Source of the DNA: Devosia lacusdianchii
GTDB taxonomy: Bacteria; Pseudomonadota; Alphaproteobacteria; Rhizobiales; Devosiaceae
Length of the DNA: 64,000 nt
Direction of reading: 5' to 3'
Assembly: GCF_022429625.1 (NCBI RefSeq)
Contig: NZ_CP092483.1
Location: forward strand, 4,265,501 to 4,329,500
Part shown: positions 1 to 7,555 of the stretch, piece by piece
Layout: every line of letters starts with the position of its first letter
Numbering within the stretch: position 1 is the first letter of the stretch
Notes under the pieces: model-generated
Seen by the model: only the letters and a program-made list of their open reading frames with translations
Told to the model about the DNA's origin: nothing
Database searches by the model: none
Made by a program: the position numbers and the translations under genes

Positions 1-17
1 GGCGGCTTAAGGCTTCT

Positions 18-44
18 TTACCTCTCCCCCAAAGGGAGAGGTAA
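18..44. repeat. R1-type hairpin repeat / terminator-like stem
   Basis: An 11-bp stem (TTACCTCTCCC, positions 18-28, pairs with GGGAGAGGTAA, 34-44) lies 5 bp beyond the stop of the minus-strand LpoA-like gene. The same ACCTCTCCC/GGGAGAGGT core recurs in the larger R1 elements near 32.7 and 63.7 kb. It may stabilise the 3' end of the mRNA or terminate it, but there is no clear T-tract. Confidence 0.6.
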
Positions 45-49
45 GAAAG

Positions 50-1291
50 CTAGAGCTTCGCACCCTCGATCTGCACCGCCCCACCCTGCCCGATCTTCTT
101 GATCGCCAGCGCGTATTCGCTGCGGCCATTGCCGAGGAACCGGAACACGCCATCGCGCCCGTTGAACCCCGTTGCTGCCGTCAGCAGCCCCGCATTGTAG
201 GGCGGGTTGGCCATGGACAGGGCATTCACATTGGCAAGCACCGTCGCCGTGTAGGCAATGGTGGCCAGCGCATGCGGCTGGCCCCCGAAGCGTGCCTGGT
301 AGTCGCCACGGATCGCCGCCATGCCGGCACCATCGACGGTTGGGTAAATGGCGCCGCTCAATTGGCTGGCGGTCATGATCGCCGGGTCGCCTTCCCAATC
401 GGCCGAGCCCACGATCTGTACCATATCTGCGCTCACGCCCGCCTGGCTGAGCAACGCGCCGAAACTCGGCGCGGTCGAGCGATCGGGCAGGTAGAGTGTA
501 TCGATCAGGCTCTTCTGAATCATTGGCAGCGCCTGATCGACGATCTGCTTGGCCTCGTTGATATCAGAGAAGGTGTAGATGGCCTGGGGCGCGAACCCGG
601 CGGCGGCCGCCTGCTGACGGAAGGCCGTTTCCTGCGCCTGGCCGAACTCGGTTGCGGGGAAAATCCCGGCAACACCGCGCCGGCCTTGGATCTTGACCCA
701 GTTGAGCGAACGTTTCATCTCAGCATCAGGCAGGACGCTGAGCAGATAAACACCGGGGCTGGCTGCCGTTGGATTGTTGGAAAATCCGATCAGCGGCAGG
801 CCGGCGGCGCGCGCCACCGCTCCGGCGGCAGTCACCTGATCGGCGCGCAAGGGTCCGAGGATCAGCTTGGCGCCATCGGCGACGGCGGCGCTTGCCGCAC
901 TGGTCGCGCCCTGCACCGTTGCGCCGGTGTCGCGCAGGGTGAAGGTGACATTCTCGGCGATGTTGGGATTGGCCTCGATGAAGGCTACTGCCAGCTTCGA
1001 AGCATTGGCCAGCGACATACCGACCGAGGCCAGTCCTGGGTCACCGCTCAATGGCAGCAGCAGCGCCACCTTGACCGGGCCGCGGCCGAAACTCTCGCTC
1101 GGGCCGGCCGGCAGCATGGGCTGGTTGGGGATCACTTGCCCCTGCCCCGGCTGCATCGGCGCGTCGCCGCCGAAGCTCAATGTGCGCGAGCCAAACTGGA
1201 AATCGGTGGGCGAGCAGGCCGTCAGCACGAGCAGGATCGCCGCGCCGAAAGCGCGCCGCATGCCATGGCGGGTCACTCGATCCAAGGCCAC
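50..1291 (-). CDS. penicillin-binding protein activator, LpoA-like lipoprotein
   Basis: About 413 residues. A short basic N-terminus and hydrophobic stretch end in a lipobox (LVLTAC), so this should be a lipoprotein. The rest has the periplasmic Leu/Ile/Val-binding fold typical of LpoA/YraM proteins (for example VKVALLLPLSGD near the start of the mature domain), which activate bifunctional penicillin-binding proteins. I chose the GTG at 1291 because TGAGGG lies 5 nt upstream of it; an in-frame ATG at 1261, directly before the signal peptide, is the alternative, and the open frame extends to 1303. Together with rsmI, yraN and gshB it forms the conserved lpoA neighbourhood, here split by a metallo-hydrolase gene. 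The family assignment is confident; the exact PBP partner is unknown. Confidence 0.85.
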   Translation of the reverse strand: MALDRVTRHGMRRAFGAAILLVLTACSPTDFQFGSRTLSFGGDAPMQPGQGQVIPNQPMLPAGPSESFGRGPVKVALLLPLSGDPGLASVGMSLANASKLAVAFIEANPNIAENVTFTLRDTGATVQGATSAASAAVADGAKLILGPLRADQVTAAGAVARAAGLPLIGFSNNPTAASPGVYLLSVLPDAEMKRSLNWVKIQGRRGVAGIFPATEFGQAQETAFRQQAAAAGFAPQAIYTFSDINEAKQIVDQALPMIQKSLIDTLYLPDRSTAPSFGALLSQAGVSADMVQIVGSADWEGDPAIMTASQLSGAIYPTVDGAGMAAIRGDYQARFGGQPHALATIAYTATVLANVNALSMANPPYNAGLLTAATGFNGRDGVFRFLGNGRSEYALAIKKIGQGGAVQIEGAKL

Positions 1292-1363
1292 GCTTGCCCT
1301 CAAAGTGCTAGCAGACTGTTAACACTTTGAACGTCATTGCTTAACCAATTCTCAACCGCCCGA

Positions 1364-2170
1364 TCAGTCCAGCGCCTTGATGTAGCGATCGGCGGATCGT
1401 GCTACCGCAGCCTTGGCGTCCGCGAGGATGACCCGGTCCCACCAGCCGCCATAGATGCGGTCGAAGCGGAGCGTCGCCGCCCGGTCGGCGATGCGGCGGA
1501 CTTCGCGCGCCGGCAGCGGGATCATGTTGGGATAGGAGCGCATGAAGCTGACCCAACCGGCCGCGGGTGCCACCTGGATAGTATCGCCGACCATCAATGC
1601 GCCCTTGCCGTTGGCACCATGAGACCATTCGAGCACGCTGCTGCCCTCGAAATGCCCGGCCAGGCGATGGATGGTGACGCCGGGCAGCACTTCGTGATGA
1701 TCGCCGCTCCATGGGACGATGTTGTCCGTCTGGCACATCACATGCGCCAGATCGGCCTCGGGCAGCAGGATCGGCACATTGCCCAGCTTGGCGCTCCACT
1801 CGGCCATCCCCGTGTAGAAATGCGGATGCGAGAAACAGATCGCCTTGAGACCGCCGAGCGCCTTGATCCGCTCGGCCGTCGCATCGTCCAGCATCGGCAC
1901 GCAGTCCCAGAGCACATTGCCCTCGGTTGCCTGGATCAGCAGTGCGCGCTGGCCAATGCCAAGACCGGGAGTCACGCCAACACCGGCAAGGCCCGGTTCG
2001 AGTTCCCGCCAATCGTTGGCGTGGGTGGTCTCGATCGCGTCGCGCGCGACCCATTCCTGTCCGTTCGGTCCCAGATACTGCCGCTCGTCCTCGCAGATCG
2101 GGCAATGGGCGGGCGGGCTGACGCTGTCAGGAAAATGCGCGGCGCAGGTCTTGCAGATCCAGGTGGTCAT
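1364..2170 (-). CDS. MBL-fold metallo-hydrolase with N-terminal zinc ribbon
   Basis: 268 residues. The N-terminus carries two CxxC pairs (CKTC near residue 6, CPIC near 24), a small zinc ribbon. A metallo-beta-lactamase-like domain follows, with the later family signatures LAGHFEGSS and MVGDT. The usual HxHxDH metal motif reads SHPHFYTG here, so the Asp and the third His are replaced. Start: ATG at 2170 with GGAGG 6 nt upstream. The gene sits between lpoA and rsmI, which are usually neighbours, and looks like an insertion into that group. Substrate unknown. Either an atypical metal site or loss of hydrolase activity is possible. Confidence 0.8.
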   Translation of the reverse strand: MTTWICKTCAAHFPDSVSPPAHCPICEDERQYLGPNGQEWVARDAIETTHANDWRELEPGLAGVGVTPGLGIGQRALLIQATEGNVLWDCVPMLDDATAERIKALGGLKAICFSHPHFYTGMAEWSAKLGNVPILLPEADLAHVMCQTDNIVPWSGDHHEVLPGVTIHRLAGHFEGSSVLEWSHGANGKGALMVGDTIQVAPAAGWVSFMRSYPNMIPLPAREVRRIADRAATLRFDRIYGGWWDRVILADAKAAVARSADRYIKALD

Positions 2171-2251
2171 GGGTGTCCTCCGTTTTTTGTTGTCCCTATA
2201 CATAGGCGCCGCGGCTGCTAAAACAGCCCTGGCGCTGGAGAAAAACGGCTC

Positions 2252-3133
2252 GTGGACGACAAGCACTATTTCATCGCCGGAACCGTATTTCCCGCGCCCC
2301 CGCTGGCGCCGGGACTTTATGTGGTGGCGACGCCGATCGGCAATCTGCGCGACATCACCATTCGGGCGCTGGAGACACTGGCCGCCGCCGACGCGATCCT
2401 CTGCGAAGATACCCGCATGTCGGCGCGGCTGCTCGATCATTACGGCATCAAGGGGCGCCGTGTGGCGCTGCACGAGCACAATGAGCGCGCCAAGGCCGAG
2501 GATATCGTCAACCGCATTGCCGCCGGGCAGGCACTGGCACTGATTTCGGATGCGGGCACGCCGCTGCTCTCCGATCCCGGCTTTCCACTGATCAGGGCAC
2601 TGGCCGAGGCCAACCTGCCGGTCTTTGCTATCCCCGGCCCCTCGGCTTTGCTCTCGGCTTTGGTCGTCGCTGGCCTGCCCACCGATGCCTTCGCTTTTCA
2701 CGGCTTCCTGCCGCCAAAGGCCGGCGCCCGCGCCAATGCGATTGTGGCGCTGAGGGATTCACGTGAAACTTTGGTGTTTTACGAAAGCCCGCGCCGCCTT
2801 GACGACACGCTGGCGGCCATGGCGGAACATCTGGGCGAACGGCAGGCTGCCGTGGCGCTGGAGCTGACCAAGCGCTTCGAGCGCGTGCATCGCGGCACAC
2901 TGGCCGAACTGGCCGCCGAATTTGCCGCTAGCGAAACCAAGGGCGAAGCGGTGATCGTCGTTGCCGGGGCCGCCGAGGCCAGTGCACCCGATGCCGCCGA
3001 CTGGCAGGCCGCGCTGCTGGTCGCCATGGCAGATCAGCCCTTGCGTGCCGCCGTCGACGCTATCACGGGGCAATATGGGCTCAAGCGCAAGGAAGTCTAC
3101 GATGCCGCCCTCGCCCTCAAAGTCGAAAAGTAG
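2252..3133 (+). CDS. rsmI: 16S rRNA (cytidine(1402)-2'-O)-methyltransferase
   Basis: 293 residues, normal length for RsmI. The tetrapyrrole-methylase-type SAM-binding domain opens with YVVATPIGNLRDITIRALE and continues with AILCEDTRMSARLL, both diagnostic. It 2'-O-methylates C1402 of 16S rRNA in the decoding centre. The GTG start at 2252 follows a GGAG about 11 nt upstream. The 3' end overlaps yraN by 32 bp, so the two are probably co-translated. A parS-like 16-mer lies inside the coding region at 2755-2770. Confidence 0.95.
   Translation: MDDKHYFIAGTVFPAPPLAPGLYVVATPIGNLRDITIRALETLAAADAILCEDTRMSARLLDHYGIKGRRVALHEHNERAKAEDIVNRIAAGQALALISDAGTPLLSDPGFPLIRALAEANLPVFAIPGPSALLSALVVAGLPTDAFAFHGFLPPKAGARANAIVALRDSRETLVFYESPRRLDDTLAAMAEHLGERQAAVALELTKRFERVHRGTLAELAAEFAASETKGEAVIVVAGAAEASAPDAADWQAALLVAMADQPLRAAVDAITGQYGLKRKEVYDAALALKVEK
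2755..2770. other. parS-like site 1 (inside rsmI)
   Basis: GGATTCACGTGAAACT matches 13 of 16 positions of the general ParB consensus TGTTTCACGTGAAACA. It is identical over 15 of 16 positions to the reverse complement of the site at 12100-12115. It overlaps a GANTC methylation sequence. ParB binding is inferred. Confidence 0.55.
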
Positions 3134-3494
3134 CGCCCGCATCGCGGCACAACTCGGTGGGCACCGCGGCGAGGCGCTGGCGGCGCTGTTCCTGCGGCTC
3201 AAGCTCTACCGGGTGGTGGAGCGTCGCTACAAAACCCCGGTCGGCGAGATCGACCTCATCGTCGAACGCTTCGGGGTCACGGTATTCGTCGAGGTCAAGG
3301 CGCGCAGCAAGGCGGCCAGCGAAGGCGAAACGCTGGAGGCCGTGAACCAGCAACGCATCGTCCGCGCGGCGCAATACTGGCTGGCGCGCAATCCAGCCAA
3401 AGCGGAAACGCCGCTGCGGTTCGATGTGGTGTTCCTGACGCCAGGCCGCTGGCCGCGGCATTTGCGGAACGCGTTTGGGAGTGAGGGTTTCTAG
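3102..3494 (+). CDS. YraN / UPF0102 family nuclease-like protein
   Basis: 130 residues, standard for YraN. The restriction-endonuclease-like fold is shown by GEALAALFL, VGEIDLIVE and VFVEVKARS, which supply the E...D...ExK residues. The biochemical role is not established; the family is linked by neighbourhood to lpoA and rsmI across proteobacteria, as here. I chose the ATG at 3102, inside the end of rsmI, because the conserved domain begins about 15 residues later. It ends next to a convergent repeat element. Confidence 0.88.
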   Translation: MPPSPSKSKSSARIAAQLGGHRGEALAALFLRLKLYRVVERRYKTPVGEIDLIVERFGVTVFVEVKARSKAASEGETLEAVNQQRIVRAAQYWLARNPAKAETPLRFDVVFLTPGRWPRHLRNAFGSEGF

Positions 3495-3528
3495 TGATGC
3501 GGTGGGATCTACCCAAAACCACCGCGCG

Positions 3529-3640
3529 GTACCTCCCCCTTGATGGGGGAAGCTAGGAGGGGGTGTTGAGAGCCACGATCTGCATCGTGGCCAACCGTCC
3601 CCCACCCTTGATCCCTCCCCGCAAGGGGGAGCGTGTCGAC
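3529..3640 (+). repeat. R2 intergenic repeat, copy 1
   Basis: About 112 bp between the convergent ends of yraN and the 3656-4771 gene. It has a 5' hairpin (CTCCCCC TTGAT GGGGGAAG), a central hairpin (CCACGATC...GATCGTGG-like), a 3' hairpin (CTCCCCGCAAGGGGGAG) and the terminal motif TGTCGAC. The same architecture occurs near 16.1, 19.5 and 36.2 kb. Confidence 0.75.
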
Positions 3641-3655
3641 TGGGATTTTGTTGCC

Positions 3656-4771
3656 TTACTCCGATATCTCCACCCAGATCAGGTGATGATCGCTGGCGGC
3701 GTGAATTTCCTTTTCGAGCTCCGGAAACACATCCCAGCGTTTGGGCCGCGAACCCGGCCAGGCGCCCTTGCGGAACAGGCCGGCCGCCTTGACCCGGTCG
3801 AACAAAGCCGGCGACAGCAGCAGGTAATCGATCTTGTTGGTCTTGTTGCCCAGGCCATAGGTGCCGGTGCCCTCGAACTGTCCGGGCGAAAAGTTCGGAT
3901 GGTCGGTGATCTCCCTGAGGTCGGTCTGATCAAGCAGCCGCTGCAGGGGTGCTGAGTCCGGTGTGTCGTTGAGGTCGCCCAGCACCACGATCTTGTCGTG
4001 ATGTTCGGCGCGCAGGCGTTCATAGATCTCGGCGGTGCGCAAAGCCTGCGCCGCGCGCTTGTCGACCGAGTTCTGGTCATTGCCGCCGAATTTCGACTTG
4101 AAGTGGTTGGGCAGGATCCAGATGCTTTCTCCGTTCGGCGTGATCACCTGGTATTCCGGGCAATCGCGCGAATAGACCCGTTCGCCATTGGGCAGCATGT
4201 CGGCGATATGGCTGCGCATCAGCCCCACCGAATAGCCATTGGTGACCATCAGCCCGACATCGATGCCGCGATCGTCATTGCCATCAACAAGCATGATCTC
4301 GTCATAGGGCGCGCCGCCAAGCTTGAGCAGCACCTGCTCGGAGAATTGCTTGAGCGCCACGCGATCTTCCGCCTCGATCACTGCCAGGATATCGGCCCCG
4401 ACTTCCTTGATGACGCGGCCGGTATTCATGACGGCCACCGCATTGTTCGGCTCGGTCTTGAGCTCGACCCAGCCGACCCAGTCGGCGCGGCCATGGGCGA
4501 CGATCTCGAGCGGCCCGCTCTTGGGCTGCTTCCAGAACGCGCCCCTGATCTTGCGGAAGATGACGAAAGGCGGATTGGGCGAGGTCAGCTTGAGCAGTTT
4601 GATCAAGGCGAGCATGCGCGCCTTGTCGGCGGCGGAATACTCTTCCTTGTTGATCAGCACGTTGATTTCGGCCACCGCATCGGTGATCTCGGCGCCCTTG
4701 GCATGGTCTTCGAGATTGAAGGCCTTGGGCCGGTCGAACAGATTCTCCACGTTGAATGCCGCGATTTTCAT
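3656..4771 (-). CDS. endonuclease/exonuclease/phosphatase family protein
   Basis: 371 residues. It begins MKIAAFNVENLFDRP, the typical opening of the family (Asn and Asp near the metal site). VLGDLNDTPDS near the middle and a C-terminal SDHHLIWVE supply the catalytic Asp/Asn and His of the DNase I-like phosphoesterase fold. The start is well supported by AGGAGG 6 nt upstream. No signal peptide is visible, so it is probably cytoplasmic. The substrate cannot be told from sequence. It lies between yraN and gshB, which are otherwise neighbours in this lineage. Confidence 0.85.
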   Translation of the reverse strand: MKIAAFNVENLFDRPKAFNLEDHAKGAEITDAVAEINVLINKEEYSAADKARMLALIKLLKLTSPNPPFVIFRKIRGAFWKQPKSGPLEIVAHGRADWVGWVELKTEPNNAVAVMNTGRVIKEVGADILAVIEAEDRVALKQFSEQVLLKLGGAPYDEIMLVDGNDDRGIDVGLMVTNGYSVGLMRSHIADMLPNGERVYSRDCPEYQVITPNGESIWILPNHFKSKFGGNDQNSVDKRAAQALRTAEIYERLRAEHHDKIVVLGDLNDTPDSAPLQRLLDQTDLREITDHPNFSPGQFEGTGTYGLGNKTNKIDYLLLSPALFDRVKAAGLFRKGAWPGSRPKRWDVFPELEKEIHAASDHHLIWVEISE

Positions 4772-4964
4772 GGCGCCCCTCCTGCGTCAACAGCAGCCCC
4801 ATCATGCGCCGCGATTGTGACGGATGCGAATCGGCAGAAATCCGCAGGCGAAAGCCCTTGCGTCCACGCGTAGCTCGCGCCATGTCATGGTGCCTTCGAC
4901 GCAGGCATATACCCATGAGACCTCACGATGGGTCTACTGAGATACTGGGCTGGTAGAGACGCCA

Positions 4965-5915
4965 ATGGCAAAAAAACTCAAAGTCGCGGTCCAGATGGAC
5001 CATGTCGCCACCATCAATCCGCGCGGCGATTCCACCTTCGCCATGATGCTGGAGGCGCAGGCGCGTGGCCATGAGCTGCTGCACTACACGCCCGATACGC
5101 TGGCGCTGCGTGGCAAGGTAGTGTCGGCGCTGGCGCAGCCGATCAAGGTCTTCGACAAGCCCAAGGGCGAGCATTTCGAGCTGGGCGAAGCGGCCCGCGT
5201 CGATCTCTCCACCCAGGACGTGATCCATATGCGTCAGGATCCGCCTTTCGACATGAACTACATCACCCTCACGCACCTGCTCGAAAAGCTCGAGCCCAAG
5301 GTACTGGTGGTGAACCCACCGGCGGCGGTGCGCAATGCGCCCGAAAAAATCCTCGTCACCGATTTCCCCGAGCTGATGCCGCCGACCCTGGTGACGCGCG
5401 ACCGCAGCATGATCCATGACTTCCGCAGGGAGCACGGCAACATCATCGTCAAGCCGCTCTACGGCAATGGCGGGGCCGGCGTGTTCTTCATCCAGGAGGG
5501 CGACCACAACCTGGCGAGCCTCTTGGAACTGTTCGAGAGTAATTACCGCGAACCCTTCATGATCCAGAAGTATCTGCCTGACGTCCGCAAGGGCGACAAG
5601 CGGATCATCATCATCGACGGCGAGCCCGTGGCCGGCCTCAACCGCATTCCCGCCGACGGCGAGGCCCGTTCCAACATGCATGTTGGCGGCCGCCCGGAGC
5701 TCTCGCCGCTGACCGAGCGCGAAAAGGAAATCTGCGCCACTATCGCCCCGGCGCTCAAGTCGCGGGGCATGATCTTCGTCGGCATCGACGTCATCGGCGA
5801 TTACCTCACCGAGATCAACGTCACTTCCCCCACCGGCATCCGCGAGATCAAGCGGTTTGGCGGCCCCGATATCGCCGTCATGATCTGGGACGCGATCGAG
5901 AAGCGGCGGGCATAG
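4965..5915 (+). CDS. gshB: glutathione synthetase
   Basis: 316 residues, full length for bacterial GshB. It carries the N-terminal substrate domain ([20 protein letters not shown]) and an ATP-grasp domain ([36 protein letters not shown]). It joins gamma-glutamylcysteine and glycine using ATP in the cytoplasm. The ATG at 4965 has only a weak Shine-Dalgarno sequence (TAGAGA). It is the last member of the lpoA-rsmI-yraN-gshB neighbourhood and is followed 11 bp later by a small DUF4258/DUF2283 pair on the same strand. Confidence 0.96.
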   Translation: MAKKLKVAVQMDHVATINPRGDSTFAMMLEAQARGHELLHYTPDTLALRGKVVSALAQPIKVFDKPKGEHFELGEAARVDLSTQDVIHMRQDPPFDMNYITLTHLLEKLEPKVLVVNPPAAVRNAPEKILVTDFPELMPPTLVTRDRSMIHDFRREHGNIIVKPLYGNGGAGVFFIQEGDHNLASLLELFESNYREPFMIQKYLPDVRKGDKRIIIIDGEPVAGLNRIPADGEARSNMHVGGRPELSPLTEREKEICATIAPALKSRGMIFVGIDVIGDYLTEINVTSPTGIREIKRFGGPDIAVMIWDAIEKRRA

Positions 5916-5926
5916 GACGTCAGAAA

Positions 5927-6181
5927 GTGGGCAAGCCGCTTCACTTCACACGACATGCATTGGAGGCCATCCGTCAGCGCGATCTTGACCTGGAATGGAT
6001 CGATCGCGCCGTCCATGCGCCCGACTGGGAGGAGGTCGATCCTCAAGACCCTGAGGTCGCTAGGCGATTTCTCGCCGTGCCTGAGCGAGACAATCGCTAC
6101 CTTCGCGTGGCCTGTGTGGAAACTCCGGCGGAAGTCCGTATACTATCTGCATTCTTTGATCGCCGAGCGAGGCCAAAGTGA
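5927..6181 (+). CDS. DUF4258-like small protein (possible toxin-type partner)
   Basis: 84 residues, GTG start. The pattern FTRHALEAIRQRDLDLEWIDRAVHAP followed by YLRVACVE is that of DUF4258 proteins, compact alpha/beta proteins resembling RelE/HigB-size toxins. The stop overlaps the GTG of the next gene (GTGA), so translation is coupled. Pairing with a DUF2283 gene is recurrent in bacteria and has been suggested to be toxin-antitoxin-like, but I know of no proven activity. Only 11 bp separate it from gshB, so it may be read from the gshB promoter. Confidence 0.75.
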   Translation: MGKPLHFTRHALEAIRQRDLDLEWIDRAVHAPDWEEVDPQDPEVARRFLAVPERDNRYLRVACVETPAEVRILSAFFDRRARPK

Positions 6182-6372
6182 AGCCGACTGTCACCTACGA
6201 TAGCGAAGCCAACGCCGCCTATATTCGTTTCTCACCGGAACCGGTTGAAGAAAGCGAAGAGGTGTCGGCAGGCATCGTGCTGGACTATGATGCGGACGGA
6301 CGAATTGTAGGCATGGAAGTCTTGGACGCGCGCGCCCATCTCTCGCCTGAGCTGCTCGACAAGGCCGCCTAG
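6178..6372 (+). CDS. DUF2283 family small protein (possible antitoxin-type partner)
   Basis: 64 residues. The DUF2283 signature is clear: VTYDSEANAAYIRFS, then EEVSAGIVLDYDADGRIVGM and EVLDA. The GTG start overlaps the stop of the DUF4258-like gene by four bases, so the two products are made together, as expected for a stoichiometric pair. No DNA-binding domain is visible, so any autoregulation would need another mechanism. Family certain, function unknown. Confidence 0.85.
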   Translation: MKPTVTYDSEANAAYIRFSPEPVEESEEVSAGIVLDYDADGRIVGMEVLDARAHLSPELLDKAA

Positions 6373-6410
6373 CCCGCGTAGTCGTTAGGGCATCAGCCGG
6401 AGCCCGCGTC

Positions 6411-7052
6411 ATGCCCACCACAACCTTCCTCGTCGCCTTTGCGACCCTGTTTGCCACTGTGGGCGTGGCTGATATCGCCTTTATCTTCGCGGCGCTGACC
6501 AAGCATCATACCGCCAAGCAGCGTTTCGCCTTTGCGACGCGCGGTGTGATCATTGCCGGGGTGATCCTGCTGCTGTTCGGCGTGCTGGGAAATCCGATCC
6601 TCGAAATCTTCGGTATCACCATTCCCGCCCTGCGCACGGCCGGTGGCCTGCTGCTGTTCCTTATCGCCATCGACATGGTGTTCGCCCGCCATTCCGGCGG
6701 CACCGACATTACCGACGAGGAAGAGGTGGAAGCCCGTTCGCGCGAGGACATTGCGGTTTTCCCGCTGGCCATGCCGCTGTTGGCCGGTCCCGGCGCCATC
6801 AGTGCCGTGATCCTGCTCACGACAGGCACCAGGACCGATTTCGAGTACTGGGCCGTGCTGGTGGCGATCGTGGTAATTCTGTTCCTGGCCTGGCTGACCC
6901 TGCTCGTCGCCATTCCGATCCAGCGCCTGCTCGGGGTCACCGGCCTGGCCGTGGTCTCGCGCATTGTTGGCATTCTGCTGGCCGCGCTTGCGGTGCAATT
7001 CGTCTTCGATGGGGTCAAGACCAGCGGCCTGCTTGGCAATTTCGCGGCCTGA
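6411..7052 (+). CDS. MarC family integral membrane protein
   Basis: 213 residues, about six hydrophobic segments. The MarC signature regions are visible: FATLFATVGVADIAFIFAALT in the first half, and PLAMPLLAGPGAISAVILL in the middle. Despite the name, MarC proteins have no firmly assigned role; multiple-antibiotic-resistance function was not confirmed in E. coli. ATG at 6411 with GGAG 8 nt upstream. It appears monocistronic and is followed by a CtrA-like site. Confidence 0.88.
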   Translation: MPTTTFLVAFATLFATVGVADIAFIFAALTKHHTAKQRFAFATRGVIIAGVILLLFGVLGNPILEIFGITIPALRTAGGLLLFLIAIDMVFARHSGGTDITDEEEVEARSREDIAVFPLAMPLLAGPGAISAVILLTTGTRTDFEYWAVLVAIVVILFLAWLTLLVAIPIQRLLGVTGLAVVSRIVGILLAALAVQFVFDGVKTSGLLGNFAA

Positions 7053-7085
7053 GAGCTTTGGCCGGAAACCGCTAAAACTGTAGCG

Positions 7086-7101
7086 TTAATCAAGTCTTAA
7101 C
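7086..7101. promoter_or_regulatory. CtrA-like box (TTAA-N7-TTAAC)
   Basis: TTAATCAAGTCTTAAC matches the full CtrA recognition pattern TTAA-N7-TTAAC. It lies inside a wider perfect inverted repeat (AGCGTTAA at 7082-7089, TTAACGCT at 7097-7104). It is 34 bp downstream of the marC-type stop and 43 bp upstream of the small membrane peptide gene at 7144. Binding is inferred. Confidence 0.6.
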
Positions 7102-7143
7102 GCTGGCGTTGACCGCGCCGGGCATTGCGGGCACAGCTAGAGG

Positions 7144-7287
7144 ATGAAGCCCCGTTTGCGGACGTCCTACATGCGCGTTGCGGCCGTTCTGACCCTGCTG
7201 ATCATTGCCATGCTGGCCGCGAGTTCGGGTGGCAGCGTCGTGGCTCGATCCGAAACGCAGGCACCGATCGAGGCCAGCGCCGCCTAG
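7144..7287 (+). CDS. small secreted or membrane-anchored peptide
   Basis: A 47-codon reading frame. Residues 1-11 are basic (MKPRLRTSYMR), residues 12-27 are strongly hydrophobic, and the tail is small and polar (SETQAPIEASAA). This is the layout of a signal anchor or a small exported peptide. AGAGG directly abuts the ATG, which is too close for a good ribosome site; an in-frame ATG at 7171 is an alternative start. A CtrA-like box just upstream gives it a plausible cell-cycle promoter. I recognise no family. Confidence 0.45.
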   Translation: MKPRLRTSYMRVAAVLTLLIIAMLAASSGGSVVARSETQAPIEASAA

Positions 7288-7290
7288 GCC

Positions 7291-7320
7291 AAAAGCAAAG
7301 ACGGCCGGCTTGCGCCGACC
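7291..7320 (-). terminator. Rho-independent terminator-like hairpin
   Basis: Read on the minus strand, a 7-bp stem (GGTCGGC / GCCGGCC) closes a GCAA tetraloop and is followed by a T-rich stretch. It lies 24 bp beyond the stop of the small basic protein gene at 7345-7467. Confidence 0.6.
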
Positions 7321-7344
7321 GCCTCGCATGGAACTGCCGAGCGC

Positions 7345-7467
7345 CTACTTTTTGGCGGTGTTGCCGGCGCTGCCAGCGCCGAGGCCGGTGACCGGCTTGG
7401 CAGCAGCGACCTTGTCCTTTTTCGGCTTCTTGGCTTCCTTGTTGCTGCGCATCTGGCCCTTGGCCAT
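7345..7467 (-). CDS. small lysine-rich basic protein
   Basis: 40 residues: MAKGQMRSNKEAKKPKKDK, then an Ala/Gly-rich tail ending in two lysines. Very similar short Lys/Ala-rich proteins are widespread in alphaproteobacteria, with no known role. Start: ATG at 7467 with GGAGG 7 nt upstream; a terminator-like hairpin follows. Charge and size suggest nucleic-acid binding, but that is a guess. Confidence 0.7.
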   Translation of the reverse strand: MAKGQMRSNKEAKKPKKDKVAAAKPVTGLGAGSAGNTAKK

Positions 7468-7555
7468 GTCGAGTCCTCCCTGGCTGCGGGCGCGTGGCCC
7501 GGATGAATGATCTGCGAAAGCTAGACCCGCGTCGAATCGCTGGCAAGTGCCCGGA

